This document shows, in pieces, positions 1 through 6,141 of a stretch of DNA of 48,451 nucleotides. The notes below the pieces were generated by a model that saw nothing but the letters and a program-made list of their open reading frames with translations, was not told the DNA's origin and did not search any database. The position numbers were made by a program, and so were the translations under genes. The number at the start of each line of letters is the position of its first letter. Within the stretch, counting starts at the first letter, position 1. Source of the DNA: Ruminococcus flavefaciens. GTDB taxonomy: Bacteria > Bacillota > Clostridia > Oscillospirales > Ruminococcaceae. Location of the stretch: assembly GCA_002309635.1 (NCBI GenBank), contig DBXO01000037.1, positions 1-48,451 on the forward strand. The letters are read 5' to 3'.

Positions 1-392
1 ATACCATCAGTTATTTCGATTTCATAAGCGAAAGATTCCATAGGCGGAAACCATATTGAACCATATACCGGAGGTTCAGCAGTTTCATGCATAACAGAGA
101 GGATATATTTCCCATCACCTGCTGGTCTGAAGATGAATCCTCCGTCAGTGCGATCTAATGATATTTCCGTCTCTGAGCCTGCAGAAATATACTCATAATC
201 AGTAATGACCTTTATACTATCTCCGTCAAACTCAAAAGAGATACCATCAAATGCAGTCACACCCATATATCCTGCTTTCAGTCCGCTGCTGTTATCGGCT
301 GAAAAAGCTACCATTCCTTTGGCTGAAAAATGAACGGACACAATCCACATCATGATTACTGCCGATGTGATGATCGATAGCATTTTTTTCAT
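1..392 (-). CDS. secreted protein, paralogue of the next gene (3' end outside window)
   Basis: The reading frame is open from an ATG at 392 to the left edge, giving about 130 residues without a stop. It opens with a signal peptide (MKK, then a hydrophobic run with MMW). It is then closely similar to the gene at 409-1491: both share a VTAxxDG segment, an ISLxRTDxGxxFxPxGDG segment and WFPPxES followed by YEIE. The ATG is preceded by an AGGAGG site about 10 bases upstream and lies 16 bases after the stop of the paralogue, so the two form a tandem-duplicated operon read leftward. The function is unknown. Whether this copy also ends in a dockerin cannot be seen. Confidence 0.8.
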   Translation of the reverse strand, partial: MKKMLSIITSAVIMMWIVSVHFSAKGMVAFSADNSSGLKAGYMGVTAFDGISFEFDGDSIKVITDYEYISAGSETEISLDRTDGGFIFRPAGDGKYILSVMHETAEPPVYGSIWFPPMESFAYEIEITDG

Positions 393-408
393 AACTACCA
401 CCCTCCTG

Positions 409-1491
409 TTACTGTTTAGCTATAGCTGCAATTAGAGCTTTCCTAATGCACACAAGGTCAAAAACATCAAGAATTCCATCTTCACAATTATCAGCAGCTC
501 TCCAGTTGATGATCGTTCTGTCTTTTTTTCCGAGCAGAAAGCTTTGCAGATACACAGCATCCGCAACATTGAAGCTGCCGTCAGCGTTTATATCATTTTC
601 CGGACACTCTGTGATTTTCAGTGATGAAGGAACAGGATCATATTCCTCATAATCAATTTCATATACCTTTGATCTTTTTCCCTCATTCAGTACGATTTTC
701 AGAGAACCGCTCTCTGTCTCAAATACTCCGTCCTCAGGTATGCAGATCAAGTCAAACATTCTTTTGGGCAGGGAAGCTTTTCCAACTGACGGAAAACGAT
801 CATACGGATCCATTCCGTCATCTTTTATCATATTATCCCCCTGGATATAGTATATCTCTGCATTCTCATTATCGGACATTATCAGGGATTCCTCCGCTAT
901 GTCTGCTGATTCCTTATCTTCCTCAATGTAGTAAATGAACAGCGGATCCAGCTCATGACCAAGTGAAACGAGAAGGAAGTACGCACCAAATATCGTGCCC
1001 AAATCTGACAGAGTTGTAAAAGATGTTCCGTCAGACATAAAGCTTTCAATGAACTTTTCATCATTTTTCTCATAAGACCAGTGAACGGCATTGATATTGA
1101 CTACATTATCCTTTACCTCTATCTCATACGTTACTGATTCTACCGGAGGGAACCAGAATGTTTCATACAAAGGTATTTCTGCCGGTGGATAATGCATTAT
1201 GAGAACAACATACCTTCCGTCACCCATGGGTTTGAAAAGATAACCGTCATCAGTACGTGAAAGGGATATTTCCTTTTCTGTACCTACCAGTATCTCGGGA
1301 TACTTAGTTATGAATCTTATTGCGTCACCGTCAAGCTCTGCGGTCACGCCTTCAAAGCTTTTATCGACCACAGCGCCGACAGTCAGGGTATTATTTGCCT
1401 CTTCTGAATTGGTTACCGCTGCTGTAAGAAAAACTGATATAATGCACAGTGCCATTACAGCAGAAGTGAACACCGACATGATCTTTTTCAT
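409..1491 (-). CDS. secreted protein with C-terminal dockerin domain
   Basis: A 360-residue exported protein. Residues 1-28 form a signal peptide with a KK pair followed by a hydrophobic stretch. The central region of about 260 residues is beta-rich and unassigned. From about residue 297 there is a type I dockerin-like module: a first calcium loop (DINADGSFNVADAV) and a second (DNCEDGILDVFDLV), each followed by a helix with Leu/Arg-Lys. In cellulosome systems a dockerin docks the protein onto a scaffoldin cohesin at the cell surface. The second loop has Cys where Asp/Asn is common, so calcium affinity may differ. The paralogue at 1-392 follows 16 bases downstream. The enzymatic role, if any, is unknown. 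Confidence 0.85.
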   Translation of the reverse strand: MKKIMSVFTSAVMALCIISVFLTAAVTNSEEANNTLTVGAVVDKSFEGVTAELDGDAIRFITKYPEILVGTEKEISLSRTDDGYLFKPMGDGRYVVLIMHYPPAEIPLYETFWFPPVESVTYEIEVKDNVVNINAVHWSYEKNDEKFIESFMSDGTSFTTLSDLGTIFGAYFLLVSLGHELDPLFIYYIEEDKESADIAEESLIMSDNENAEIYYIQGDNMIKDDGMDPYDRFPSVGKASLPKRMFDLICIPEDGVFETESGSLKIVLNEGKRSKVYEIDYEEYDPVPSSLKITECPENDINADGSFNVADAVYLQSFLLGKKDRTIINWRAADNCEDGILDVFDLVCIRKALIAAIAKQ

Positions 1492-1593
1492 ACATTCCTC
1501 CTCCTTTCCGGACTTATAACTTTTATACCTCTGATCTCAATTAATCAACCTCTTCGGAAACGAAGTATTTCAGCAATACATCGTTTCACTTTA

Positions 1594-1622
1594 ATTATAA
1601 GCTATTTCAACGTACATTTCAA
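1594..1622 (-). promoter_or_regulatory. sigma-A type promoter for the dockerin-protein operon
   Basis: On the minus strand a TTGAAA (1617-1622) and a TATAAT (1594-1599) are separated by 17 bases. They lie about 100 bases upstream of the start at 1491. Confidence 0.6.
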
Positions 1623-1655
1623 TATATTGTGCAAATTTAACATTTAGGCAATATT

Positions 1656-1844
1656 TCAGAATGCTCCTCCATAGCAATTCTCGTACATATCTTCGCCCAA
1701 AATGTATTTAACATCTTTAAGAGCCTCACGGAGCAGGCAATGATCTACAAGCATCTCCTCGATTTCATCGCAGGTATAGCCATAGTCAAGCAGAAGTTCC
1801 ACATCAGTGCTGTCCACACCATAGCATCCGCAGTAGGACTCCGT
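1656..1844 (-). pseudogene. remnant of a small acidic protein, 5' end lost
   Basis: On the minus strand a frame of 62 codons ends in TGA at 1656 and reads CGCYGVDSTDVELLLDYG, then CDEIEEMLVDH and LREALKDVKYI. This is protein-like, with acidic amphipathic helices. It has no usable start: an in-frame TAA sits at 1845-1847 and the only Met codons are deep in the frame. I read it as the 3' end of a gene whose front was removed, probably at the boundary of the mobile element that begins just to its right. Small proteins of this style occur on clostridial mobile elements, but I cannot name the family. Confidence 0.5.
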
Positions 1845-1869
1845 TTAAGATAACAGTATGATATTTGAG

Positions 1870-2175
1870 TCCATTTCTTTAAAAGTCGAGTTTTGCGACT
1901 TTTGATATACTAATTTCTATGACGGGACAAAGTATCCCGTCATCAATATTCGACCTGATAGCTTCCTGACAAGGAATCTATTTTTTGTAAAATAACTGAG
2001 ACGAATTGAGGTGTTGCCAAAATAGCAACACCTTAAACAGAATTCAATAAAGCCACAGAATAATTTGGCTATTTCACAATGTTTTAAAGGGGTGACCATT
2101 TTGGACACCCCTTTTCTGATACCAAGCGTTTGAACATCTTGGCTATTGGCAGTTTGCTTGAAAGTACAAGGCTTT
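1870..2175. other. non-coding tract with a series of unrelated-stem hairpins
   Basis: No gene is seen here. The tract holds successive perfect hairpins: AAAAGTCG/CGACTTTT (about 1881-1903), TGACGGGA/TCCCGTCA (1920-1942), AGGTGTTGC/GCAACACCT (2009-2033) and AAAGGGGTG/CACCCCTTT (2086-2114). Loops are 7 to 11 bases and stems differ in every case. A GACCTGA motif at about 1952 precedes a small imperfect hairpin, as it also does in the two direct repeats that follow. A spurious 63-codon minus-strand frame crosses the region and is not protein-like. Confidence 0.6.
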
Positions 2176-2246
2176 ATAAGCCGGTCTCGTTAATAAAAAT
2201 TGCCTAACACTCCTGACCTGAGTCGGCAAAACGCCGACTCAGCTTA
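2176..2246. repeat. 71-bp direct repeat, copy 1, conserved frame with variable hairpin
   Basis: The copy begins ATAAGCCGG, continues with TCGTTAATAAAAATTG, has CTGACCTGA in the middle and ends AGCTTA. Between the last two lies a hairpin with a 10-bp stem, CTGAGTCGGC/GCCGACTCAG, and an AAAAC loop. The second copy at 2268-2338 has the same length and the same conserved blocks but a different hairpin. Confidence 0.75.
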
Positions 2247-2267
2247 TTATCATCATCAACGAGATAT

Positions 2268-2338
2268 ATAAGCCGGATTCGTTAATAAAAATTGTAGAAC
2301 AATTCTGACCTGACAGAACGATTTGTTCTACCAGCTTA
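2268..2338. repeat. 71-bp direct repeat, copy 2, with a different hairpin
   Basis: It has the same length and conserved blocks as 2176-2246, 92 bases downstream. Here the variable part can form TAGAACAA/TTGTTCTA (8 bp), closing around the conserved CTGACCTGA. The arms differ from copy 1 yet remain self-complementary, which argues for selection on structure, not sequence. Confidence 0.75.
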
Positions 2339-2467
2339 AGTGAGAGACAAAAACGCACTGATAAAATGTCTCGTGTTTTTTAGAGGCAGTTTTGTTCAAA
2401 AAAGAGAAATTTGATGAAAAACTCAATTTTTTTAAAATTCCAGGGTATTAAACCCTGAAATTTTTGG
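2335..2467. repeat. structured repeat unit A (pseudoknot-like)
   Basis: First of four related units. Stem 1 pairs GAGAC (2344-2348) with GTCTC (2368-2372). Stem 2 pairs ACAAAA (2347-2352) with TTTTGT (2390-2395). The order of arms is 1, 2, 1', 2', i.e. an H-type pseudoknot, and the two 5' arms overlap by two bases. A purine tract AAAAAAGAGAAA follows, then a T-rich segment and a hairpin CAGGGT/ACCCTG. It abuts unit B. Confidence 0.5.
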
Positions 2468-2560
2468 CTTTAAAAGTAGAGGGCAAAAATGCAGCGATAA
2501 AAAGTCCCGTATTTTCAGGTACCTGTTTTTGCAAAAGAGAAAAAATCATGAATACTTCAA
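2468..2560. repeat. structured repeat unit B (pseudoknot-like)
   Basis: It begins CTTTAAAAGTAGAGGGC. Stem 1 is GGG (2481-2483) with CCC (2506-2508). Stem 2 is GCAAAAA (2483-2489) with TTTTTGC (2526-2532). Between them sits a small palindrome CAGGTACCTG. The conserved tail AAAAGAGAAAAAA follows stem 2. Confidence 0.5.
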
Positions 2561-2593
2561 TTTTCGTATCTGTTCAGAGCTAAGGATAAAACA

Positions 2594-2626
2594 AAAAGAG
2601 CTCAACTGCGACAGTCAAGCTCTTTT
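2594..2626 (-). terminator. rho-independent terminator of the small secreted protein gene
   Basis: AAAAGAGCT (2594-2602) pairs with AGCTCTTTT (2618-2626). Read on the minus strand the stem is followed by TTTTTGTTTT. It lies about 55 bases after the stop of the gene at 2682-3068. Confidence 0.75.
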
Positions 2627-2681
2627 GACTTTATAATTCACTTATTTACTCGTCCAATACTATGTTTTGTAATGTTCTTGC

Positions 2682-3068
2682 CTACCATATAAATCGACCC
2701 GTCCAGTACTCTGTTTTACTTGTGTCACACATTAGAGCTTTTCGCTTTGTTTTTTTGTCCGTTACATAATAACAGTATTCTTTTTTGTATCTATACCAAA
2801 GTAGTTTACCACATCTTACACACTTAACGGGCATCTTGTAATAAATATCAATATCATAATATAAACTTGACGATTGTTGTTTAGCGATATATTCCCAGTT
2901 ACCGTCCTTGTTGCGTGCTGAAGCATCTGCTACATGATTACATGAGGCTGCATTTGCTATGATGGTGTTATCAAACTGCGGAGCAATAGTCTTTGATACA
3001 GCTGTTCCTGTTCCAAGCAGGGTAAACGCCATAGTAAGGCTTGCAATCTTTTTGATTACGTTTTTCAT
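2682..3068 (-). CDS. small secreted Cys/His protein of the mobile element
   Basis: A 128-residue protein with a clear signal peptide (MKNVIKKIASLTMAFTLLG, cleavage probably near ANAAS). The mature part of about 88 residues is rich in Tyr and Lys and contains CNH near its start, a CVRCGK pair and a further Cys in MCD, so a small zinc-binding or disulphide fold is possible. I recognise no family. It has its own promoter (3125-3153) and terminator (2594-2626) and sits between structured repeat units, in the opposite direction to the mobilization genes. This suggests an independently expressed cargo gene that alters the host surface or neighbours; that role is inference only. Confidence 0.8.
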   Translation of the reverse strand: MKNVIKKIASLTMAFTLLGTGTAVSKTIAPQFDNTIIANAASCNHVADASARNKDGNWEYIAKQQSSSLYYDIDIYYKMPVKCVRCGKLLWYRYKKEYCYYVTDKKTKRKALMCDTSKTEYWTGRFIW

Positions 3069-3124
3069 TTTTATTACATCCTTTATTTTATATTAAAGGC
3101 TAATTGTATAACCTTATGCGTAAT

Positions 3125-3153
3125 ATAATACAACAAATATCTAAGATTGTCAA
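3125..3153 (-). promoter_or_regulatory. promoter of the small secreted protein gene
   Basis: On the minus strand a consensus TTGACA (3148-3153), a 17-base spacer and TATTAT (3125-3130), about 57 bases before the ATG at 3068. Confidence 0.7.
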
Positions 3154-3214
3154 GTAATTTATAAAATGTTATTAATTTTTATTATACAAGTTTAAAATGA
3201 AAGGAATTTCAAAA

Positions 3215-3338
3215 TGAATAAAACATACATAGGATAAAAAGTCCCATATTTTCACGTTCGTGTTTTATAGAAAAGAGAGAAAATGTAAAAACTTCATTTT
3301 TCTCAAAAAATTTTTCGTCCATTGCCTCTTTTTTTCGG
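3215..3338. repeat. structured repeat unit C (pseudoknot arm 2 only)
   Basis: Stem 2 is ATAAAACA (3218-3225) with TGTTTTAT (3261-3268), 8 bp. Between the arms lie AGGATAAAAAGTCCC, as in unit B, and a CACG/CGTG mini-hairpin in place of unit B's palindrome. The tail GAAAAGAGAGAAAA follows, and its GAGAAAA can pair with TTTTCTC at about 3298. The 5' arm of stem 1 is not evident, so this copy may be degenerate. Confidence 0.45.
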
Positions 3339-3465
3339 CTTTAAAAGCAGAGGACAAAATCACAGTAATATAACAGTCCTGCTTTTTTAAGTTCCCATTT
3401 TGTGCAAAAGAGAGAAAAAAGGATCTTTTTCAAAAATAAAACGCATAACCCATGCATTTTTTTGC
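3339..3465. repeat. structured repeat unit D (pseudoknot-like)
   Basis: It begins CTTTAAAAGCAGAGGAC. Stem 1 is AGGAC (3351-3355) with GTCCT (3376-3380). Stem 2 is ACAAAAT (3354-3360) with ATTTTGT (3397-3403). The tail is GCAAAAGAGAGAAAAAA, whose GAAAAA can pair with the TTTTTC just downstream. Stem sequences differ from units A-C while pairing is kept. Confidence 0.5.
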
Positions 3466-3490
3466 CTTTAAAAGTAGAGGGCTCTTTTTA
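3466..3490 (+). promoter_or_regulatory. truncated repeat unit / attenuator-like hairpin before the mobilization operon
   Basis: It shares CTTTAAAAGTAGAGGGC with unit B but then runs into CTCTTTTT, making AGAG-ggc-CTCT followed by Ts. That is a short terminator-like structure 40 bases upstream of the start at 3530. Confidence 0.35.
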
Positions 3491-3529
3491 CATACGTGTA
3501 TCACGTAAAAAAATGAAAGGACTGATGCT

Positions 3530-3886
3530 ATGCCAATTTTAAAAGCCAAACGGAAAGGTTATGTCTCAATGGACAGGGAGTTCCTCATAAGGAAGGACTT
3601 GTCTCTGAAAGCAAAGGGATTGCTTGCCCACATGATGACATTGCCTGATAACTGGAGATTTACTGTTGACGGTCTTGTTCACTGTCATAAAGAATCCAAA
3701 ACTGCCATTACGGCAGCTATAAAAGAACTGGAACAGCTTGGATATCTGCGGCGGCGGTATCCGAGAAATTCACACGGCAGAATAGATCACGCTGAATACA
3801 CTGTCTGTGACATTCCACTTCACGAATATGAAACCTTAGTTGTTGACTGGAGCGATAACAGCGCTCAGAAAGGAGAAGATTTATGA
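3530..3886 (+). CDS. helix-turn-helix protein of the mobile element (replication/transfer control)
   Basis: A 118-residue protein. Residues 15-85 fit a winged helix-turn-helix: MDREFLIRKDLSLKAKGLL, a second helix region around the Trp-Arg-Phe, then KTAITAAIKELEQLGYL as a likely recognition helix, and a basic wing (RRRYPRNSHGR). This pattern is like the N-terminal domain of phage replisome organizers and of small helix-turn-helix proteins encoded before relaxases on clostridial elements. An AAAGGA site lies 8 bases before the ATG. The last four bases (ATGA) overlap the next gene, so translation is probably coupled. It may bind the adjacent structured DNA or oriT; that is inference. Confidence 0.75.
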   Translation: MPILKAKRKGYVSMDREFLIRKDLSLKAKGLLAHMMTLPDNWRFTVDGLVHCHKESKTAITAAIKELEQLGYLRRRYPRNSHGRIDHAEYTVCDIPLHEYETLVVDWSDNSAQKGEDL

Positions 3887-4218
3887 ATGAAGAAGCCAGG
3901 CTTATCAATATTGAAAGCGATTATGAGAGAGCACTTGCGGAACGAGAAGCTATCGAAGCTGAGCTGAAAAAGCTGACTGAAAAAGAAACACAGAAAGCGC
4001 ACCGCATAGAACTGCTAAGGAACAGATACAAAGAAGAAAAACGCCGCAGCCGTACTCACCGCCTTATTGAACGTGGAGCTATTCTTGAGAGTGTTATCCC
4101 CGACGCAGAATCATACTCCAACGACCAGATAAAGCAAATTCTGAGAGTAGCATTCAGCATCCTTCCTGTTGATCTGAGAGGAGCTTTTATCTATGATGAT
4201 ACTGATGAAGAATTATGA
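3883..4218 (+). CDS. DUF3847-like mobilization accessory protein
   Basis: A 111-residue protein. The first 60 residues are a highly charged coiled coil (AEREAIEAELKKLTEKE), leading into the signature RTHRLIERGAILESVIPD that I associate with DUF3847 proteins encoded next to relaxases on clostridial transposons. The C-terminal part has SNDQIKQILRVAF. It overlaps the preceding gene by 4 bases and ends about 30 bases before the oriT, so a relaxosome accessory role, binding the origin or helping the relaxase, is plausible but not demonstrated. Confidence 0.7.
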   Translation: MNEEARLINIESDYERALAEREAIEAELKKLTEKETQKAHRIELLRNRYKEEKRRSRTHRLIERGAILESVIPDAESYSNDQIKQILRVAFSILPVDLRGAFIYDDTDEEL

Positions 4219-4250
4219 AAAAGCTGATTCTAAAGTAAGCAATACTGCTT

Positions 4251-4301
4251 CCCTTGATATACCAAGGGCGCACTTATATACCACTTACATGGTATGTGCG
4301 C
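4251..4301 (-). other. oriT with RSF1010/MobQ-like nick core
   Basis: The minus strand reads TAAGTGCGCCCTTGGT (4276 down to 4261), which matches the TAAGTGCGCCCT nick core of RSF1010-type origins. Nicking would fall between 4269 and 4268. Directly 5' of the core on that strand is an inverted repeat ATACCA/TGGTAT (4278-4283 and 4290-4295), as in that origin class. An outer pair GCGCAC/GTGCGC (4268-4273 and 4296-4301) and a second hairpin CCCTTG/CAAGGG (4251-4256 and 4263-4268) frame the nick. It lies immediately upstream of a MobQ-family relaxase. Confidence 0.8.
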
Positions 4302-4329
4302 TCTGCGAGGCTGAAAAGGCGGTGATAAT

Positions 4330-5805
4330 ATCGCAATCTATCATTGCTCAATAAAAATTATCAGCCGCGGAAAAGGAAAATCAGCCGTAGCCGCAGCAGC
4401 ATACCGTGCAGGAGAAAAGCTTCACAACGATTATGACGGAATGACGCATGACTTCACACGCAAAGGCGGAGTAGTTCACAGCGAAATATTATTGCCGCCA
4501 AATGCTCCTGCGGAATACGCAGACCGTTCCACATTATGGAATGCGGTTGAAGCTGTTGAGAAATCAAAGAACTCACAGCTTGCAAGGGAAGTAGAAATCG
4601 CACTCCCAAATGAATTGTCTCAATCTGAATGTATAGCTCTGACACGGGAATTTGTACAGCGCACCTTTGTCGATAAAGGAATGTGTGCGGATATCTGTAT
4701 CCATGACCCAAATCGTGAACTGAAAAATATTCATGCTCATATCATGCTTACAATGCGCCCGATAAATGAGGACGGTGCTTGGGGCGACAAGCAGAGAAAA
4801 GAATACGTTCTCGATAAAAACGGGAACAAGATCTATGATAAGAAGAAACGAACCTACAAGTGCCACACCGTTCAGACTACAGACTGGAACAGCCGCGAAA
4901 AAGCTGAGGAATGGAGAAAAGCCTGGGCTGATTATCTTAACAACTTTCTGGAGCAGCGGAACATCACCGATACAGTAGACCACAGGTCATACAAGAGACA
5001 AGGAAAGCTTGTAAAACCGACGATCCACATGGGAGTTGCCGCAACACAAATGGAACGTAAAGGCAAACGCACCATTAAGGGCGATACCAATCGCAGTATC
5101 AAAGAAGTCAACTCAAAAATCAATATTCTCCTCAAAAAGCTTGAAGTCATTGACAACAGACTCATGCAAATGAGAGAGATATCTCAAAGAGACAACCTTG
5201 CATTAATGCTTATGCGTTTTCATGAAAACGGAATAGAATTCAGTCAGGTCCGCGGCATAACTCTTTCCACGTTGAAAAAGGCATCAAAGCTTCGGGACTT
5301 GTCACATCTTATCGCATTTGTACAGGGACACAACATAAGAACATTGGCTGAACTGAAAGATAAAAGCAAAGAGACTTTGGAAGAACTGAGGACTCACAAG
5401 GAAACCATGAAAAAACAGCAGAGCAGGATCAAAGTTCTCGAAGAACTTCTCAGAAACTATGAGTATTACAAAAATAATAAAGCTGTTTATCAGGAATGGC
5501 AGTCCATAACAAAAACGAAGAAAAAGGACAGGTTCTACAACGAACATCGGGGAGAGATCGCATTATTTGAAGATGCTAAGAAGCATTTCAGCAAAACTCT
5601 TGAAGATAAGAAGATAACTCCGAAGGCATGGAGAAAGGAACTTGCCGAACTCAAACAGGCGCATCAGAATGTGCTCAGAGAAATTGACAGACTTGCCGAA
5701 GACGTTTCTGCAATGGAAACCATAGCATACAACATCGACAGGCTTGAAAAGTACGAAACCAAACAACATGAAGTGCAGAAGAAACGCGCTTATGAACTGG
5801 AATAA
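4330..5805 (+). CDS. MobA/MobL-family relaxase, apparent ATC start
   Basis: A relaxase of 491 residues that would nick oriT and lead the strand into the recipient. The N-terminus matches the family (AIYHCSIKIISRGKGKSAV), with the conserved Tyr of AAAAYRAGEK near residue 25 as catalytic nucleophile and the metal-binding NIHAHIML near residue 138. From about residue 230 it is a charged coiled coil. The family's start ATG is replaced by ATC at 4330; the first ATG (4441) would remove the catalytic Tyr. The frame is open only from 4315, after a TGA at 4312, and holds no ATG, GTG or TTG before 4441. The ribosome site is AAGGCGGTG, weaker than consensus. The gene is either read from ATC or has lost its start. 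Confidence 0.8.
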   Translation: MAIYHCSIKIISRGKGKSAVAAAAYRAGEKLHNDYDGMTHDFTRKGGVVHSEILLPPNAPAEYADRSTLWNAVEAVEKSKNSQLAREVEIALPNELSQSECIALTREFVQRTFVDKGMCADICIHDPNRELKNIHAHIMLTMRPINEDGAWGDKQRKEYVLDKNGNKIYDKKKRTYKCHTVQTTDWNSREKAEEWRKAWADYLNNFLEQRNITDTVDHRSYKRQGKLVKPTIHMGVAATQMERKGKRTIKGDTNRSIKEVNSKINILLKKLEVIDNRLMQMREISQRDNLALMLMRFHENGIEFSQVRGITLSTLKKASKLRDLSHLIAFVQGHNIRTLAELKDKSKETLEELRTHKETMKKQQSRIKVLEELLRNYEYYKNNKAVYQEWQSITKTKKKDRFYNEHRGEIALFEDAKKHFSKTLEDKKITPKAWRKELAELKQAHQNVLREIDRLAEDVSAMETIAYNIDRLEKYETKQHEVQKKRAYELE

Positions 5806-5860
5806 AGCGGAATATTTTGACATTAAGAAACTAATACTATCTGTGTAGGGAGGAATGCGA

Positions 5861-6010
5861 ATGAAGAGAACGGAATCACCTGAACTGACATTGAAAAAGC
5901 AGACACTGAACGCATGGGCTCAGATACTGTATAAAAAAGGTGTTATCGACTGCACACGGCTTGGAAAGATGACGGAACTGATCGAACGTCTGGATAGCAG
6001 AAAGCGTTAG
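5861..6010 (+). CDS. 49-residue protein preceding the recombinase
   Basis: The ATG at 5861 follows GGGAGG by 7 bases; an alternative ATG at 5855 would be too close. The product, starting MKRTESPELTLKKQTLNAW and ending in a LIERLDSRKR helix, is basic and helical. Small proteins of this type often sit just before serine recombinases on clostridial mobilizable elements; possible roles are recombination directionality or relaxosome help, neither shown. A terminator follows at 6019-6048, so it is the last gene of the mobilization operon. Confidence 0.65.
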   Translation: MKRTESPELTLKKQTLNAWAQILYKKGVIDCTRLGKMTELIERLDSRKR

Positions 6011-6018
6011 TACCACTG

Positions 6019-6048
6019 AAAGCTCCCTGTTTTTTCGGGAGCTTTTTT
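6019..6048 (+). terminator. rho-independent terminator of the mobilization operon
   Basis: AAAGCTCCC (6019-6027) pairs with GGGAGCTTT (6037-6045) and runs into six Ts. Confidence 0.85.
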
Positions 6049-6072
6049 GTGAGCATAAAGATTTATTATTTC

Positions 6073-6102
6073 TTGACAAAACATACGTCGGTATGGTATA
6101 AT
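6073..6102 (+). promoter_or_regulatory. recombinase promoter with dyad operator in the spacer
   Basis: TTGACA (6073-6078), an 18-base spacer and TATAAT (6097-6102). The spacer holds an inverted repeat CATAC-GTCG-GTATG (6082-6095), placed where a repressor or a spacer-twisting activator could act. Confidence 0.75.
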
Positions 6103-6141
6103 AGTGTAAAATTTGAAACATCACAAAAGGAGGAATGGTAT

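Noticed and set aside
446..938. Plus-strand open frames opposite the dockerin gene
   Set aside because: They are shadows of the minus-strand gene; no ribosome sites and no protein-like composition.
2176..2338. CRISPR array
   Set aside because: Only two repeats of 71 bp, with the variable part self-complementary and inside the repeat; no cas genes.
2176..2400. Hammerhead or other self-cleaving ribozyme
   Set aside because: CTGACCTGA and CACTGATAAAATGTC resemble parts of a hammerhead core, but the CTGATGA and GAA core elements are not present together around three stems.
2335..3490. Type III toxin-antitoxin (ToxIN-like) locus
   Set aside because: The pseudoknot repeats recall antitoxin RNAs, but the units are far longer than ToxI repeats and no ToxN-like protein of about 170 residues follows. 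Kept only as a hypothesis in the findings.
6049..6141. 31-codon N-terminal extension of the recombinase
   Set aside because: The consensus promoter and dyad lie inside it; ATG 6142 has AAAGGAGGA.
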